This document shows positions 41,789 to 50,841 of a stretch of 64,000 nucleotides of DNA, piece by piece. Positions within the stretch are counted from its first letter, which is position 1. Each line of letters begins with the position of its first letter. Source of the stretch: Bin34 sp965219935 (GTDB lineage Bacteria > Chloroflexota > Anaerolineae > Caldilineales > Caldilineaceae); assembly GCA_965219935.1 (NCBI GenBank), contig CBDCOU010000003.1:372001-436000 (forward strand), in the 5' to 3' direction. The notes beneath the pieces are model-generated. The model was not told the origin of the DNA. It was given only the letters and a program-made list of their open reading frames with translations, and ran no database searches. Position numbers and translations under genes: made by a program.

Positions 41789-43441
41789 CTAATTGAGCGC
41801 CTCGCAGTAAAGGCCGTCTTTGTCCCTGTCGTGGCTGGCAGGCTTCGCCCTGCCGGCGTAAAACGCCTCGTATTGGGCCCGGGTGTCGAAGTCGTTGCAG
41901 TACCGGCCCTGTCTGCGCGGGGGCGGGAAGTTGGACTGCGGTGTGTTGGCCTGAGGGACTGGAGTGGGCTGGACCTGAGGGACTGGAGTGGGCTGGACCT
42001 GAGGGACCGGTGTGGGCTGGGCCTGAGGGACTGGAGTGGGTTGGACCTGAGGGACCGGTGTGGGCTGGGCCGGCACCGCTGGTTGGACCGCGGGCACGTA
42101 GGGTTGGCCGGTACAGGTGTCCAGCATGGACGACAGGGTGGCTTTCTCCGCCTGGGTCACCAGCAGGCTGTACTTGTGCTTGACTTCGACCCAGTCCCGG
42201 GCATACCGACACCACGAAGCCTGCACGGGAGGCTTCCACTCGTCGGGCGCACCGGCGCCCTTGGCTCGGTTGACCCCATTCTCCGTGGCCTGCAGCGCCG
42301 ATGCCAGGGCCAGGTCGTTGGCGTAGGCCCGTTTCCGGTTCCTGGTCCAGGCATGGCCGCCGGAGACGTGGGCGTTGAAGAGCGGCACGTGGTGATCGAT
42401 GTCCACCTGGCTGGCCTGGGTGAATGTCCGCCCGCCCCAAGGGCCCACCCAGAGGCCCGTGTCGACGGTGCAGCCGTTGGCCCGGTAGGTGACGGACCGT
42501 CGGCTTTCGGCAATCAGGACCTCGGCCCGGGCGTTCTCGCAGTCGCGGTCGTCATCGACCCAATGAATCCATTCGTCCCGGTCGTAGGTGTCGTGGTGGG
42601 AACGGTTTCCTACCGGAAGCTGTGCCAGCATGTTGCGGTAGGGGTCTTCGGCGGAGGGTGGCAGCGTCTGAGCCTGGGGCGTGGGGGTGCTGGTGGGCGG
42701 AGCTTGGGGAACGGGTGTGCTGGTGGGGGAAACCGTCTGCCTCGACCCTTCACCGGGTAGCAGAATCGTACTCCCAACGTAAACCTGGTTGGGGTTGGTG
42801 ATTTCAGGGTTCAACTTCAGAATCTCGTCGATCGTGGTGTTGTGGGCCTCGGCAACTTTGCGAAGGGAATCGCCGGAGCGGATGATGTAGGTGATCGTCT
42901 TCGGTTGGGATGGGGTGTCCACATCCGGTTGCTGCTCGGGTGTGGGCACCGGGGTCTTGGCAGGGGCCGTGTCTTCGGGCTGAGGCGTGGCTCCCACCCT
43001 CGATAGCAGGACGGTGTCCAAGTACTGTCCCGACGTGTCGATCATGAGGTCCTGCATGACGTGTTCCATTCTGTCGATTTCGGCGAGCAGGGCCTTGAGT
43101 CGCGACATTCCGTCAGCGTGGCGGATTCGCACGCTGTCTTGGAAATCCGAGAGAGTCACCAGATCGTCTTCATCCAGCCACCCGGTTGTGCCGTCCTCCA
43201 ACAACACCTGTACCCATGTGTTGAACCAGCGCCCGTGGGTGTCGACAGGGCATGCTTCCGTCCCCCAAGCCAAATGTGTGGTGGCGGCCGAACGGTCGGC
43301 TTCCGCAAAAAGCTCCTCGGATTCCCAGTTGTCGTAGTACAGCGTTTCCTGCTGGCATTCGAGTGCCCATGCCGGGTTCGCTGTGAACAGGCTTAGGGTC
43401 GTCAGCAAAACCAATAACAAACAGGCTGCAACCTTCCTCAT
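41789..43441 (-). CDS. Secreted LysM - HNH (DUF1524) nuclease - Excalibur protein
   Basis: About 550 residues, predicted to be secreted. Residues 1-26 are a signal peptide (LLLVLLTTLSLFTANPAWA). Then an SH3-like segment with Cys pairs, a LysM domain at about 183-232 (YIIRSGDSLRKVAEAHNTTI), a Pro/Thr linker, a GmrSD-type HNH nuclease at about 270-440 (VDIDHHVPLFNAHVSGGHAW; NDLALASALQATENGVNRAKG; ASWCRYARDWVEVKHKYSLL), five 8-residue QPTPVPQV repeats, and an Excalibur domain (YCNDFDTRAQYEAFYAGR; DRDKDGLYCE). It is probably an extracellular DNase bound to the cell wall. AAGGT precedes ATG 43441. Confidence 0.88.
   Translation of the reverse strand: MRKVAACLLLVLLTTLSLFTANPAWALECQQETLYYDNWESEELFAEADRSAATTHLAWGTEACPVDTHGRWFNTWVQVLLEDGTTGWLDEDDLVTLSDFQDSVRIRHADGMSRLKALLAEIDRMEHVMQDLMIDTSGQYLDTVLLSRVGATPQPEDTAPAKTPVPTPEQQPDVDTPSQPKTITYIIRSGDSLRKVAEAHNTTIDEILKLNPEITNPNQVYVGSTILLPGEGSRQTVSPTSTPVPQAPPTSTPTPQAQTLPPSAEDPYRNMLAQLPVGNRSHHDTYDRDEWIHWVDDDRDCENARAEVLIAESRRSVTYRANGCTVDTGLWVGPWGGRTFTQASQVDIDHHVPLFNAHVSGGHAWTRNRKRAYANDLALASALQATENGVNRAKGAGAPDEWKPPVQASWCRYARDWVEVKHKYSLLVTQAEKATLSSMLDTCTGQPYVPAVQPAVPAQPTPVPQVQPTPVPQAQPTPVPQVQPTPVPQVQPTPVPQANTPQSNFPPPRRQGRYCNDFDTRAQYEAFYAGRAKPASHDRDKDGLYCEALN
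41951..42070. repeat. Five tandem 24-bp units encoding Pro-rich repeats
   Basis: Five contiguous copies of a 24-bp unit (CTGAGGGACTGGAGTGGGCT plus GGAC, with a few variants), encoding QPTPVPQV/A on the minus strand in the nuclease protein. Length variation by slippage is likely between strains. Confidence 0.9.
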
Positions 43442-43624
43442 GAGTACTACCTTGTGGCATAACAGTTTGGGTCTCGCAACTGGGGCACGCCGGTCTTCCG
43501 ACCATGATGTTGAATCGAGATGAGGGCGGCCGGCCGGGCTCTTCCGGCCATCTGCACACCGGTTCGTCCACGGCTGTTTGCAGGTTGTCCAGGATGGCCC
43601 GGATATCCCCGTATTGTTACACTG

Positions 43625-43656
43625 CCAAACCGGACTTTGCACAAAGTCCGGTTTGG
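43625..43656. repeat. Long palindrome with GGACTTTG...CAAAGTCC core, copy 1
   Basis: CCAAACCGGACTTTG, two bases, CAAAGTCCGGTTTGG: 15-base perfect arms. A second palindrome with the same core lies at 63754-63783. No T-run follows on either strand, so it is not an ordinary terminator. Confidence 0.8.
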
Positions 43657-43790
43657 AGACCCCAAGGCCGCCGTGCAAAAGCGCTGGCGGTCCTGACCTG
43701 CATAGAAGGCTTCGTTGACCGGACGCGCGGCGTACTTCTTCGCGGCACTCGGTAGAACCGGGTTTTGGCAGAAGCGATCCCGCAGAGGGC

Positions 43791-44054
43791 TTGTTGCGCC
43801 ACCACGACATCTCGGACGGCACCGTTCCCGCCATCAAACATTCCCTGTTCCGTATCCACAAGCGGGACCTGTGCGGTCGGCAGGCGGACCGGTGTCAGCA
43901 CTGCGTAACCTTGACGAGCTTCCGCATGATGGAAGTCGACCACATTGTCCTGCGCAAGCAGGGCGGCATCGACACGCTGGACAACCTGCAACTGCTGCGC
44001 GGGCCCTGCAACCGGCCCCCGACATGCACAACAGGTACCGAGCAACGGCCTTGA
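43791..44054 (+). pseudogene. HNH endonuclease fragment
   Basis: The 87-residue frame contains CQHC, MEVDHIVLRKQGGIDTLDNL and QLLRGPCNR, the zinc-cysteine and HNH signature of HNH nucleases of the kind attached to DNA methylases. The second half of the CxxC pair and the region after CNR look degraded, and the N-terminus is missing, so it is probably a relic. Confidence 0.5.
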
Positions 44055-44179
44055 CATTGGCAGGACAACCATGTGCAACCCAATCAATGAACAATTGATC
44101 ATTTGTTTTGGGGGTTTCGTGCCATTGGGATAGGCTAACTGGAATGGCTTGACCACTGCAGCAGGCAGGTGCGACCGGA

Positions 44180-45256
44180 ATGGCGGACGAACAATCCCCT
44201 GGCATGAACCACGATGCCCTGGTGCGCCGGGCCCTGGGCGATCCGGCCACCGCTCGCGCCTGGCTGAAGGCACGGCTGCCGGAGGACGTGGCCCAACACC
44301 TCAACTTCACCACACTGCGACGCATGCCGGGCTCCTTCGTCGATGAAGCCTTGCAACGGTCGGAAACGGACGTGTTGTTCGAGGCCCGCGGCGCGTCGGG
44401 CCTGCCGGTGCATGTGTACGTGCTGGTCGAGCACCAGTCCACGGTGGACTTCTGGCTGCGCCTGCGGCTGCTCCGCTACCAGAGCCGCATTTGGGAAGAA
44501 GAACGGACCCGGCGCCCGCGGGCGGACACGATCAGTCCGATTGTGACCGTGGTCCTGCACCACGGCCCGCGGTCATGGACACCGACCACCCGTTTCGCAG
44601 ACTTGTACAATGAAAAGGTGCGGGACCTGCCGGGTGTCTGCCGCTTCCGCCACGTGTTGGTGGAACTGTACCGCATGCCGCTGGAGGAGGCGCGCGGCGA
44701 TGCCTACGGTCGGGCGATGGAGATGCTGCTGAGCGACCATGGGCGCACCCAGGCTGTGCGCCTAGTGCAGTTGCTGCCGCCGCTGTTGCCGGCGATTCGG
44801 GCCATGCCCGGCGGCCCCTCCAAGGTGATCACGCTGGTGCAGTACTACTCAATCGAATATGGAGGATCCATGAAGGAAGTTCTGACCGCCGAGGTGGCGA
44901 GGTACCAGGAACGGCACGGAGAGGTCGGCATGACCCCGGAAGACGTGACCATGTTGGAAATCCTGGAGGCGAAACGTGAACGCGAAGGCCGGGAAAAGGG
45001 CCTGCAGGAGGGCCTGAGAGCGGGACGCGAAGAAGGACGCCAAGAGGGCCGCCAGGAAGGACGCCAAGAGGGCCGCCAGGAAGGGCTCGAGGTAGGACGG
45101 CTCCAGGAACGGATTGCAAACCTCGAAGGCATGCTGGAACGGAGCCACTCATGGGAAACCGTCGAGGCGCTCACCGGGATTGACGCGGCCGGCCTGCACA
45201 AACTGCGCGAGGAGTTGGACAGGTTGCAGGGCAACAGCGGCCGCGATGCGGATTGA
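44180..45256 (+). CDS. Rpn-family recombination-promoting nuclease (transposase_31 type)
   Basis: About 358 residues. NHDALVRRALGDPATARAWL, LPEDVAQHLNFTTLRRMPGS, FVDEALQRSETDVLFEARG and VYVLVEHQSTVDFWLRLRLL (D...E-x-Q core) define the PF04754-type family, more classical than the other Rpn-like genes here. A charged repeat near the C-terminus (EGRQEGRQEGRQEGRQEG) is encoded by two exact 24-bp units at 45032-45079 and flanks. Start ATG 44180. E. coli Rpn proteins increase RecA-independent recombination. Confidence 0.85.
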   Translation: MADEQSPGMNHDALVRRALGDPATARAWLKARLPEDVAQHLNFTTLRRMPGSFVDEALQRSETDVLFEARGASGLPVHVYVLVEHQSTVDFWLRLRLLRYQSRIWEEERTRRPRADTISPIVTVVLHHGPRSWTPTTRFADLYNEKVRDLPGVCRFRHVLVELYRMPLEEARGDAYGRAMEMLLSDHGRTQAVRLVQLLPPLLPAIRAMPGGPSKVITLVQYYSIEYGGSMKEVLTAEVARYQERHGEVGMTPEDVTMLEILEAKREREGREKGLQEGLRAGREEGRQEGRQEGRQEGRQEGLEVGRLQERIANLEGMLERSHSWETVEALTGIDAAGLHKLREELDRLQGNSGRDAD

Positions 45257-45552
45257 TCCTGGCCGGGAAGGTCACTGCCCTCCCGGCCACGACAAGCAAG
45301 AGCGTGCCGTTCCTCACCGTCGGTGCGGACGACGGACGTCGGCAACGGATTGTCACCCTTGATGGATGGGGGCTCCGTGGTGCCGCGGTGATGGTCTCCG
45401 GAACACTGGCGACCGGCACTGGACCCCGCCGACACCGGAGTGATTGTCCTCAACCAATGGCACCTCAGCTCGACTTTGTACCAAGCGATCCCGTCGGCCA
45501 GGGCGGGCGGCAGGCCGAGGAGGCGGGATTCGGTCGCGATTCCCGTCGGCGG

Positions 45553-47010
45553 TCAATCACACACATCCTTGGTCCGCAATGCGCCCGTTTCAGCCCAGGG
45601 ACTGGAGCTTGCATGGTCCGCGATGACGAAATTGTGTTCCTTGAAACCAGCAGCGCAAAGGCACTCCGGGGTCCGGTCCCTGGCCTCTTCCACGATTAAT
45701 CTGACGGATGCGGCCAACTGATCGGCGACCAGGTTCCTGAACAGTCCCATGTCCCAGAGCAGGACCAGTTCGCGCAGGATCCCGGTGTTCTTGGCGGGGC
45801 AGTACTTGGCTGCCGTTCTGATGCGTTCGTCGCACAAGGCGAGGATTGGGTTGTCGAACTTGACCGCGGTGGCAGAGTCCACATTCCAGCCCAAGCGGTC
45901 CATGCAGTTCAATACGTGGCTGTCCTCGATCACGATGTGGAAGTTGCGCATGTAGGACCTGAACATGCCGCTGTCGATCTCGGCGTTCAGGCATCCGAGC
46001 ACGGTGTTGCAGACCTCGATCGATTCTGCGGCCGACGACTCCAGGTAAGAGGTGAAGCCCACTGTCAGGTGGGATCCCAAGGGCCGGAAAACCGGCCCGG
46101 CGTTTTCGACTTCGGGCATGGGCCGGAACATGGATCGGGGAGCCCTGCGGTCCCAGTCGGCGATGTATCGGTCCAGCAACTTGGCGTTGGTGCGCGCCAA
46201 CGAATCGACATCCAGCACGTTGCTGAGGTTGTCTGCGTAGTCGAGGAGGATGAAGCCGCGCAGGTCCTTGCGGACGAAGTCCATGGTGCGGTAGGCATTG
46301 GAGCGGGGCACGTGCGTGTCCAGCCAATCCCAGAGGGCGTCGTCGGCACACTCCCACATGCGATCCCAGTCGTCGCTGTAGAAGCAGCCGTCGACCGCGG
46401 ACCACAGATCGGAGACCCGGGTCCAGCCGCTGCTGTCGAAAATCACGCTGGCGCAGTCGGCCGCGTTGTAGCAGAAGTGGAGCTGTTCGGCACACTCGTC
46501 GTCGTATGGTTCGCAGTAAGGGGATATTTCGAACGTCGGTGACAGGGTGAAGTTGGGCCAGACAAGGTCGTAGATTGGGAACTTGTCGTCCCAACAGGTA
46601 TGAAAGGCCGCGTTGCGGCTGTTTTCATCGGCCGCGGCCGGGGCAGAGCAAGCGTCGAGCTGGTCGGTCCAGGCTGCGGTCAGGCTCTTCTTGTCCAGAT
46701 TGGGGATGGTGCGGTTGCGAATCGTGACCTGCACCGAGCAATGGATGTCCAGTCTGGTGCACTGGCCCGCCGGCAGTATCGAAAAGTGGGCGGTTTTTTC
46801 GGTCGCGGACAGGATTTCGAAGTAGCTACCGGCGAAGTCGGTCGCGGAAGCGGCCTTGACCGGGCTTCCGAACACGAACACCAGCAGAAAGGCGGCCAGC
46901 AATCCAACGGCTGTGCCGCTCAGCCAAGTCTTGCGCTTCCAAAGGGTTCGTGGCGACGAAGTGTGGGCAGCCGGGTGGCTGGAAGTCAGGGATTCGGTCA
47001 TGGCATGCAT
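45553..47010 (-). CDS. Secreted cysteine-rich protein, family member A (divergent)
   Basis: About 485 residues, unknown function. An N-terminal hydrophobic segment (LSGTAVGLLAAFLLVFVFGS) preceded by basic residues is a signal peptide or anchor. The mature part aligns with the three genes that follow: FEISPYCEPYDDECAEQLHF, CYNAADC, WDWLDTH, LTVGFTSYLE, NFHIVIEDSHVLNCMDRLGW, KYCPAKNTG, and RTPECLCAAGFKEHNFVI. Cysteine positions are largely conserved but the acidic middle is less acidic. The start is uncertain (ATG 47010 or 47001). Confidence 0.75.
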   Translation of the reverse strand: MHAMTESLTSSHPAAHTSSPRTLWKRKTWLSGTAVGLLAAFLLVFVFGSPVKAASATDFAGSYFEILSATEKTAHFSILPAGQCTRLDIHCSVQVTIRNRTIPNLDKKSLTAAWTDQLDACSAPAAADENSRNAAFHTCWDDKFPIYDLVWPNFTLSPTFEISPYCEPYDDECAEQLHFCYNAADCASVIFDSSGWTRVSDLWSAVDGCFYSDDWDRMWECADDALWDWLDTHVPRSNAYRTMDFVRKDLRGFILLDYADNLSNVLDVDSLARTNAKLLDRYIADWDRRAPRSMFRPMPEVENAGPVFRPLGSHLTVGFTSYLESSAAESIEVCNTVLGCLNAEIDSGMFRSYMRNFHIVIEDSHVLNCMDRLGWNVDSATAVKFDNPILALCDERIRTAAKYCPAKNTGILRELVLLWDMGLFRNLVADQLAASVRLIVEEARDRTPECLCAAGFKEHNFVIADHASSSPWAETGALRTKDVCD

Positions 47011-47475
47011 GGAGCTGTGTCGAATGTGTGGCGAGCCAAGGTGGAAGGGTTGGGAAGCAGGGAAACGTCCTGGAACCGGTTGGTCCGTTTTGGATGCGAG
47101 CCCAAAATCAACTCTACACGAATCTGCGGTTGATCGACCCCGCACACGTAACCAATGATGAAGCAATTATTCCCGGCACGACAAGGAATTCAAACCGGTG
47201 CGGGCCTCCGGAACCGTGTCAGCCTGCCAGATTGACCGACGCGAACGCCACCGACTGCGGCCTGTGACTCCGATGTGGTGCGCCGCAGACTGGGACCCAG
47301 GGGCAAGCGGCATCTGATGGCGGTTCGGCAGGTCTGTGCCTGCTACAGAAGCCCAAGACTCCGTTCCCTGGAACCGGGATACGGTACTTGTTCAAGCCCG
47401 ACTTCAGCAGGTCAAACCCGAATTGCCCGAGGGTTGACTTACCGAGGACAGAGCCGTGGCAAGTTCCTCGTGTGG
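47011..47475. other. Intergenic spacer between family members A and B
   Basis: About 465 bp. Near 47340-47400 it contains a degraded version of the hairpin and 3' flank that follow members C and D (CAAGCCCGACTTCAGCAGGTCAAACCCG), so this is ordinary duplicated 3' sequence of member B. Confidence 0.5.
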
Positions 47476-48894
47476 TCAGTTGCAAACGTTCCCCGTCCTT
47501 TGCGCACTGGATCGATCCCATGGACCGACTGTGTCGTTGGCGGTGACGACGAAGTGGCTTTCCAGGAACCCCGCGGTGCACAGGCACTCCGGGGTTCGGT
47601 TCCGGGCCCGCTCCACCTGCAGGCGGTGCGTCTGGGCATCGGTGTCGAAGAGAATGCCCCTCAGCAGACCGGAGTCCCACATCGTAAACAGGTCGCCGCT
47701 GGCACCGGTGTCCTTGGCCGGACAGACTTGATTGGCCGTTCTGATGCGGGCGTCACAGGCGATCAGGTTGGCATCGTCGAAGGCAATGGCGTGATTGTTG
47801 CCCACATTCCAGCCGGCCCGGCCCATACAGCTCAGTACCCCGGTGTCCTGGATCACGATGTGCAGGTTCTGCATGTTGGGCCGGAAGGTGTTGCTGGGGG
47901 TGGCCACGGTGATGCAGCCGATGGCTGTGTTGCAGATCTGGTACGGCGCGTCCGTTTCCAGGTAGGCCGTAAAGTTGACTGTCAGGTACTCGCCCCCGGT
48001 CAGGCGAAAACCGGGTCCGGGAGTGGTCACGGAGTCCCTCGGCTGGTAGACCGGAGTCGGGGTCTGGGTTGTCCCCTGTTGCTGGGATCGTTCGCGCGCG
48101 GTCTCGGAGCGGCGCGGGGATGGCCAGTCTCTGCCGACACCGTTCAAGTGGTTTTCGTAGTCATCCAGGGTGAAGCCCCGATCCTCCTCTTCCTCGTCTT
48201 CCAGGTCGTCGTAGTCGTCGTTGTAATCCATGTTTTCGTCGAGCCAATCGTCCAAAGCCTCGTCGAGGCAGTCCCAAACCTCGTCTTCATCGTCGTCGTA
48301 CAGGCACCCGTCGGTTTCATCCCAGAGTTCACCCACTTGGGTCCATGTCTGCCTGCCATAACTGTTGCCGTCGCAGTCGTTGGCGTTGTAGCAGACGCGC
48401 AACTCCTCAGCACACACATCGTCGCCGCGCTTGCAGTACGGGGTGATTTCAAAGTCGTCGTCGGGGTTGATGGAGGGCCACTCGATTGTAAACTCGAGCC
48501 CAGGGTTTCCCCCTTGCTCTACAGCATCCCAACAAAGTTCAAAATCGCGGTTGCGTCCGCTTTCCCCGGTTCTGTTCGTCGAACAACTGACGGTGCCGCT
48601 AATGCCACCGTCGAGTTCAGCTTTCCACTCGTCTTCAAAGCCGTCAGCGCCGCTTGGGTCGAAATTGATGTTGCGTCTTACGATCACCGTGCAATTTTTG
48701 TCAATGTCATCACAATCGTTGTCAATCGTGAAGTAGGCAGTGGAGTTTGTGGCTTTGAGGATGATGAAGTCATCCGTGCCGTGAAATTGGGTTTCCGTCC
48801 TTGCAAGCGAAACCGAAGTCATGCCGGCGGTGATCAGGATGGTGCCCAGCAACACCAGCAGGAACCTGGCCGGGAGTTTCAAGTGTTGGTGCAT
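47476..48894 (-). CDS. Secreted cysteine-rich acidic protein, family member B
   Basis: 472 residues, family not recognised. Signal peptide MHQHLKLPARFLLVLLGTIL...SLA. The N-terminal region is followed by INPDDDFEITPYCKRGDDVC, AEELRVCYNANDC, WTQVGELWDETDGCLYDDDE and a very acidic stretch (NDDYDDLEDEEEEDRGFTLD). After a Ser/Pro/Thr linker the C-terminal domain reads LTVNFTAYLETDAPYQICNT, MQNLHIVIQDTGVLSCMGRA, VCPAKDTGASGDLF and TPECLCTAGFLESHFVVTAN. It is likely a disulfide-rich extracellular protein that binds cations. Confidence 0.8.
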   Translation of the reverse strand: MHQHLKLPARFLLVLLGTILITAGMTSVSLARTETQFHGTDDFIILKATNSTAYFTIDNDCDDIDKNCTVIVRRNINFDPSGADGFEDEWKAELDGGISGTVSCSTNRTGESGRNRDFELCWDAVEQGGNPGLEFTIEWPSINPDDDFEITPYCKRGDDVCAEELRVCYNANDCDGNSYGRQTWTQVGELWDETDGCLYDDDEDEVWDCLDEALDDWLDENMDYNDDYDDLEDEEEEDRGFTLDDYENHLNGVGRDWPSPRRSETARERSQQQGTTQTPTPVYQPRDSVTTPGPGFRLTGGEYLTVNFTAYLETDAPYQICNTAIGCITVATPSNTFRPNMQNLHIVIQDTGVLSCMGRAGWNVGNNHAIAFDDANLIACDARIRTANQVCPAKDTGASGDLFTMWDSGLLRGILFDTDAQTHRLQVERARNRTPECLCTAGFLESHFVVTANDTVGPWDRSSAQRTGNVCN

Positions 48895-49073
48895 GGTATA
48901 TCCCGTGGGAAGTGGGCAGGATGAGGTGTGTTGTGGGCGGCTGATACAGAAAGCCCTGGATACAGAGTTTCAGAACCAGGATCCGGGGCTTGAGCAAGTC
49001 TGCCGTCAGGTGGTCCAACCCGATTTGAGGGTTGACTTACCGAAGACAGAGCAGTGGCAAGTTCCTTGTGTGG

Positions 49074-50426
49074 TCAGTTGCAAACGTTCTCCGTCCTTTG
49101 CGCACTGGATCGATCCCATGGACCGGCAGTGTCGTTGGCGGTGACGACGAAGTGGCTTTCCAGGAACCCGGCGGTGCACAGGCACTCCGGGGTTCGGTTC
49201 CGGGCCCGCTCCACCTGCAGGCGGTGCGCCTGGGCATCGGTGGCGGAGAGGATGCCCCTCAGCAGACCGGTGTCCCACATGGCAAACAGGTCACCGCTGG
49301 CGCCGGTGTCCTTGGCCGGACAGACTTGATTGGCTGTTCTGATGCGTGCGTCGCAGGCGATCAGATTGGCATCGTCGAAGGCAATGGCGTGATTGTTGCC
49401 CACATCCCAGCCGGCCCGGCCCATGCAGCTCAGTACCCCAGTGTCCTGGATCACGATGTGCAGGTTCTGCATGTTGGGCCGGAAGGTGTTGCTGGGGGTG
49501 GCCACGGTGATGCAGCCGATGGTCGTGTTGCAGATTCGGTACGGCGAATCCGTTTCCAGGTAGGCCGTAAAGTTGACTGTCAGATACTCGTTTCCGGTTA
49601 GGCGGGAGCTGGAAGTCGGGGGCTGGCGCTGCGACCGTTCGGACACGGTCTCGGAGCGGCGCGTGGAGGGCCGGTCTCCGCCGACATCGTTCAGGTCGTT
49701 TTCGTAGTCCTCCAGGGTGAAACCCCGTTCCTCCTCCTCCACGTCTTCCAGATCGCCGTAGTCGTCGTTGCGGTCCAGGTAGTCGGAGCGCCAGTCCTCG
49801 AATTCATCGTCGATGCACTCCCAGAGGTCCTCTTCATCGTCTTCGTAAATGCACGGAGTCTCAAACAGGCTCCCGAACTCGTCCCAGAGTTCGCCCACTT
49901 GCGACCAGTCCCTCCGCCTGAAGTTGTTGTTTTCGCAGTCGGCGGCGTTGAAGCAGATGCGCAGCTCCACGGCGCACACGTCGTCGCCTCTCTTGCAGTA
50001 CGGGGTGATTTCAAAGTCGTCGTCGGGGTGGATGATCGGCCACAACACAGTGAAGCCGGACTTTCGTTGTTCCCAGCAATCCTCGAAATCCGCGTACATG
50101 CGGTCTTCGCCATACTCGTGCGCGCTAAAACCGCAAATGGTTAAGGTGTTGGCCCTGGAGAGTTCGTCGACCCATCTTTGTGTGTAGTCGTTGCCGCTGC
50201 CGCCTGGCGTGCCTTCGACCTTCACTGCGCAGTTTTCGTCAACGTCGTCACAGCTTTGAGTGATGGAAAACCACGCATGGTCGGAATCAGCTTCGACCAC
50301 TCCGAAATAGTCGCCGTAGTAATACGTCCGGCTCGCCAGCGAGACCGATGTCATGCCAGCGGCGATCAGGATGGTGCCCAGCAACACCAGCAGAAACCGG
50401 ACCGGGAGTTTCGAGTGTCGGTTCAT
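49074..50426 (-). CDS. Secreted cysteine-rich acidic protein, family member C
   Basis: 450 residues, paralog of members B and D. Signal peptide MNRHSKLPVRFLLVLLGTIL...SLA. Same order: HPDDDFEITPYCKRGDDVC, VELRICFNAADC, DWSQVGELWDE, acidic RNDDYGDLEDVEEEERGF, then LTVNFTAYLETDSPYRICNT. Its C-terminal 200 residues are nearly identical to member B, while the N-terminal 130 are quite different, suggesting gene conversion or recent partial duplication. A GGGGGAG ribosome binding site lies 8 bases before the ATG. Confidence 0.82.
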   Translation of the reverse strand: MNRHSKLPVRFLLVLLGTILIAAGMTSVSLASRTYYYGDYFGVVEADSDHAWFSITQSCDDVDENCAVKVEGTPGGSGNDYTQRWVDELSRANTLTICGFSAHEYGEDRMYADFEDCWEQRKSGFTVLWPIIHPDDDFEITPYCKRGDDVCAVELRICFNAADCENNNFRRRDWSQVGELWDEFGSLFETPCIYEDDEEDLWECIDDEFEDWRSDYLDRNDDYGDLEDVEEEERGFTLEDYENDLNDVGGDRPSTRRSETVSERSQRQPPTSSSRLTGNEYLTVNFTAYLETDSPYRICNTTIGCITVATPSNTFRPNMQNLHIVIQDTGVLSCMGRAGWDVGNNHAIAFDDANLIACDARIRTANQVCPAKDTGASGDLFAMWDTGLLRGILSATDAQAHRLQVERARNRTPECLCTAGFLESHFVVTANDTAGPWDRSSAQRTENVCN

Positions 50427-50489
50427 GGTGTCTCCCCCGGAGGCGTGAGGGTCGGGTTGTGTTGGGGGAGTGTCCGGTTGCCGACCGGA

Positions 50490-50690
50490 CTATGTCTTGA
50501 CGGCCCAGTGGACAGTCGCCGCAGCATCGGCTGCGGCATCGCAGTACACGACCCGAATCGTGCGCCGCGCTACATCACCCTCAGGGTCCGGGTAGACCGA
50601 TGTGGCGGCCTGCCCTTGCCATTGGTTGGTGATCAGCGGGTCGTCAACCCAAACCCGAATGCCATCGTCGGCAATCTCCATGAATCGATA
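50490..50690 (-). pseudogene. Truncated PA14-domain fragment
   Basis: The frame reads IADDGIRVWVDDPLITNQWQ, GQAATSVYPD and VVYCDAAADAAATVHWAVKT, the last 60 residues of the LysM/PA14 protein at 52293. The rest is missing. It lies directly upstream of member C, as the full-length gene lies upstream of member D, so the duplicated unit was cysteine-rich gene plus LysM/PA14 gene. Confidence 0.85.
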
Positions 50691-50713
50691 CTTCCGATCG
50701 GCGTAGATACAGA

Positions 50714-50754
50714 AAGCCCCGGATGCCGTTCCGCAGAACTGGCATCCGGGGCTT
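50714..50754 (-). terminator. Strong hairpin after family member D
   Basis: AAGCCCCGGATGCC (50714-50727) pairs perfectly with GGCATCCGGGGCTT (50741-50754); the loop GTTCCGCAGAACT can extend the stem. On the minus strand it is followed by TTCT, about 90 bp past the stop of member D. Degraded copies occur after members C (about 48950-48995) and B (about 47345-47395). Confidence 0.6.
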
Positions 50755-50841
50755 GTTTAAGTCCGACTTCAGCAAGTCAAACCCGAATTGCCGGAGCGGT
50801 TGGCACTTCGGGGGCCGAGTGGTGCCAACCACCTTGGTCGG

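Noticed and set aside
41951..42070. CRISPR-like short repeats
   Set aside because: The five 24-bp units are contiguous with no spacers and encode a Pro-rich repeat in frame.
50714..50754. Part of a mobile repeat
   Set aside because: The copies lie at matching positions after the paralogs and share flanks with them, so duplication of the gene unit explains them.
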